DNA of 5,794 nucleotides from Bacteroidota bacterium (GTDB lineage Bacteria; Bacteroidota; Bacteroidia; Chitinophagales; Chitinophagaceae). Below the pieces are notes generated by a model that was not told the DNA's origin, ran no database searches, and saw only the letters and a program-made list of their open reading frames with translations. The stretch is taken from positions 1 through 5,794 of the forward strand of contig JAEWIW010000073.1 of assembly GCA_023386855.1 (NCBI GenBank), written 5' to 3'. The translations under genes were made by a program, and so were the position numbers. Each line of letters begins with the position of its first letter. The first letter of the stretch is position 1. Below, piece by piece: positions 5,650-5,794 of the stretch.

Positions 5650-5794
5650 TTGAAAACAGTTCGCCCATATTCCCTTTTTATTTGTAGCCTGTTGATGGCC
5701 TTCATGCTGATCACTATCCCGGCCAAAGCGCAGGACCAGCAGCCACTGGGCATTTTCTTCCTGAAAGATTCCATGCAGGCTGAAGAAGGAATGT
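5650..5794 (+). CDS. Secreted protein E, N-terminus only (3' end outside window), TTG start
   Basis: Only the first 48 codons are visible. The frame opens after TAA at 5620, and TTG at 5650 gives a complete signal peptide: MKTVRPYSLF, the hydrophobic core ICSLLMAFMLITI, then PAKA before Gln28. An in-frame ATG at 5695 would remove the positively charged start of the signal and is less likely. The mature protein begins with DQQPLGIFFLKDSM, which I do not recognise. Its place after three pilin-like genes makes an assembly protein, usher-like outer membrane protein or larger surface subunit worth testing, but the visible part contains no diagnostic motif. It begins a new transcription unit after the terminator of gene C. 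Confidence 0.68.
   Translation, partial: MKTVRPYSLFICSLLMAFMLITIPAKAQDQQPLGIFFLKDSMQAEEGM

Noticed and set aside
1..5794. CRISPR, tRNA, rRNA, insertion sequence or attachment site
   Set aside because: No spaced direct repeats, cloverleaf, terminal inverted repeats or transposase motifs were found on either strand by eye.

Overview
The window looks like chromosome from a member of the Bacteroidota, most plausibly the Chitinophagaceae. The reasons are signal peptides that repeatedly end in A-x-A or x-x-G before Gln, start sites without Shine-Dalgarno sequences but with TAnnTTTG-like -7 elements, A-rich leaders, and a glycosidase that matches my memory of the Chitinophaga pinensis endo-beta-1,2-glucanase. 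This assignment is inferred from the sequence alone.

Left half, minus strand (1-2421): a two-gene glycosidase operon. The upstream gene (2421 to 1069) encodes a GH144-type endo-beta-1,2-glucanase lipoprotein. Sixteen bases later comes a GH3 beta-glucosidase (1052 to beyond position 1), of which the first 350 codons are present, including the predicted Asp nucleophile. Together they would cut beta-1,2-glucan into oligosaccharides (sophorose and longer) and then to glucose in the periplasm or at the surface. No SusC/SusD pair or regulator is visible.

Right half (2527-5794): a module of exported proteins around a divergent promoter region. On the minus strand is a two-domain PapD/FimC-like periplasmic chaperone (3327 to 2527). 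On the plus strand are three small secreted proteins (about 3385-3852, 3849-4343 and 5020-5499) that share PAS-L and YNY-x(2)-G-x-Y motifs and look like a pilin-type beta-sandwich family. Between the second and third lies a 104-residue exported protein (4519-4833) with no ATG in its frame. A further secreted protein starts at 5650 and runs off the window. A hairpin terminator follows the third pilin-like gene.

The most unusual point is start-codon use. Two genes have a complete signal peptide only if translation starts at CTG (3385 and 4519), and a third needs TTG (5650). All three sit close behind a -7-like element, so their leaders would be short. A caller limited to ATG, GTG and TTG would truncate the first and miss the second. 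The module may be a Bacteroidota chaperone-assisted surface fibre, but no usher is visible, so that role is inference.
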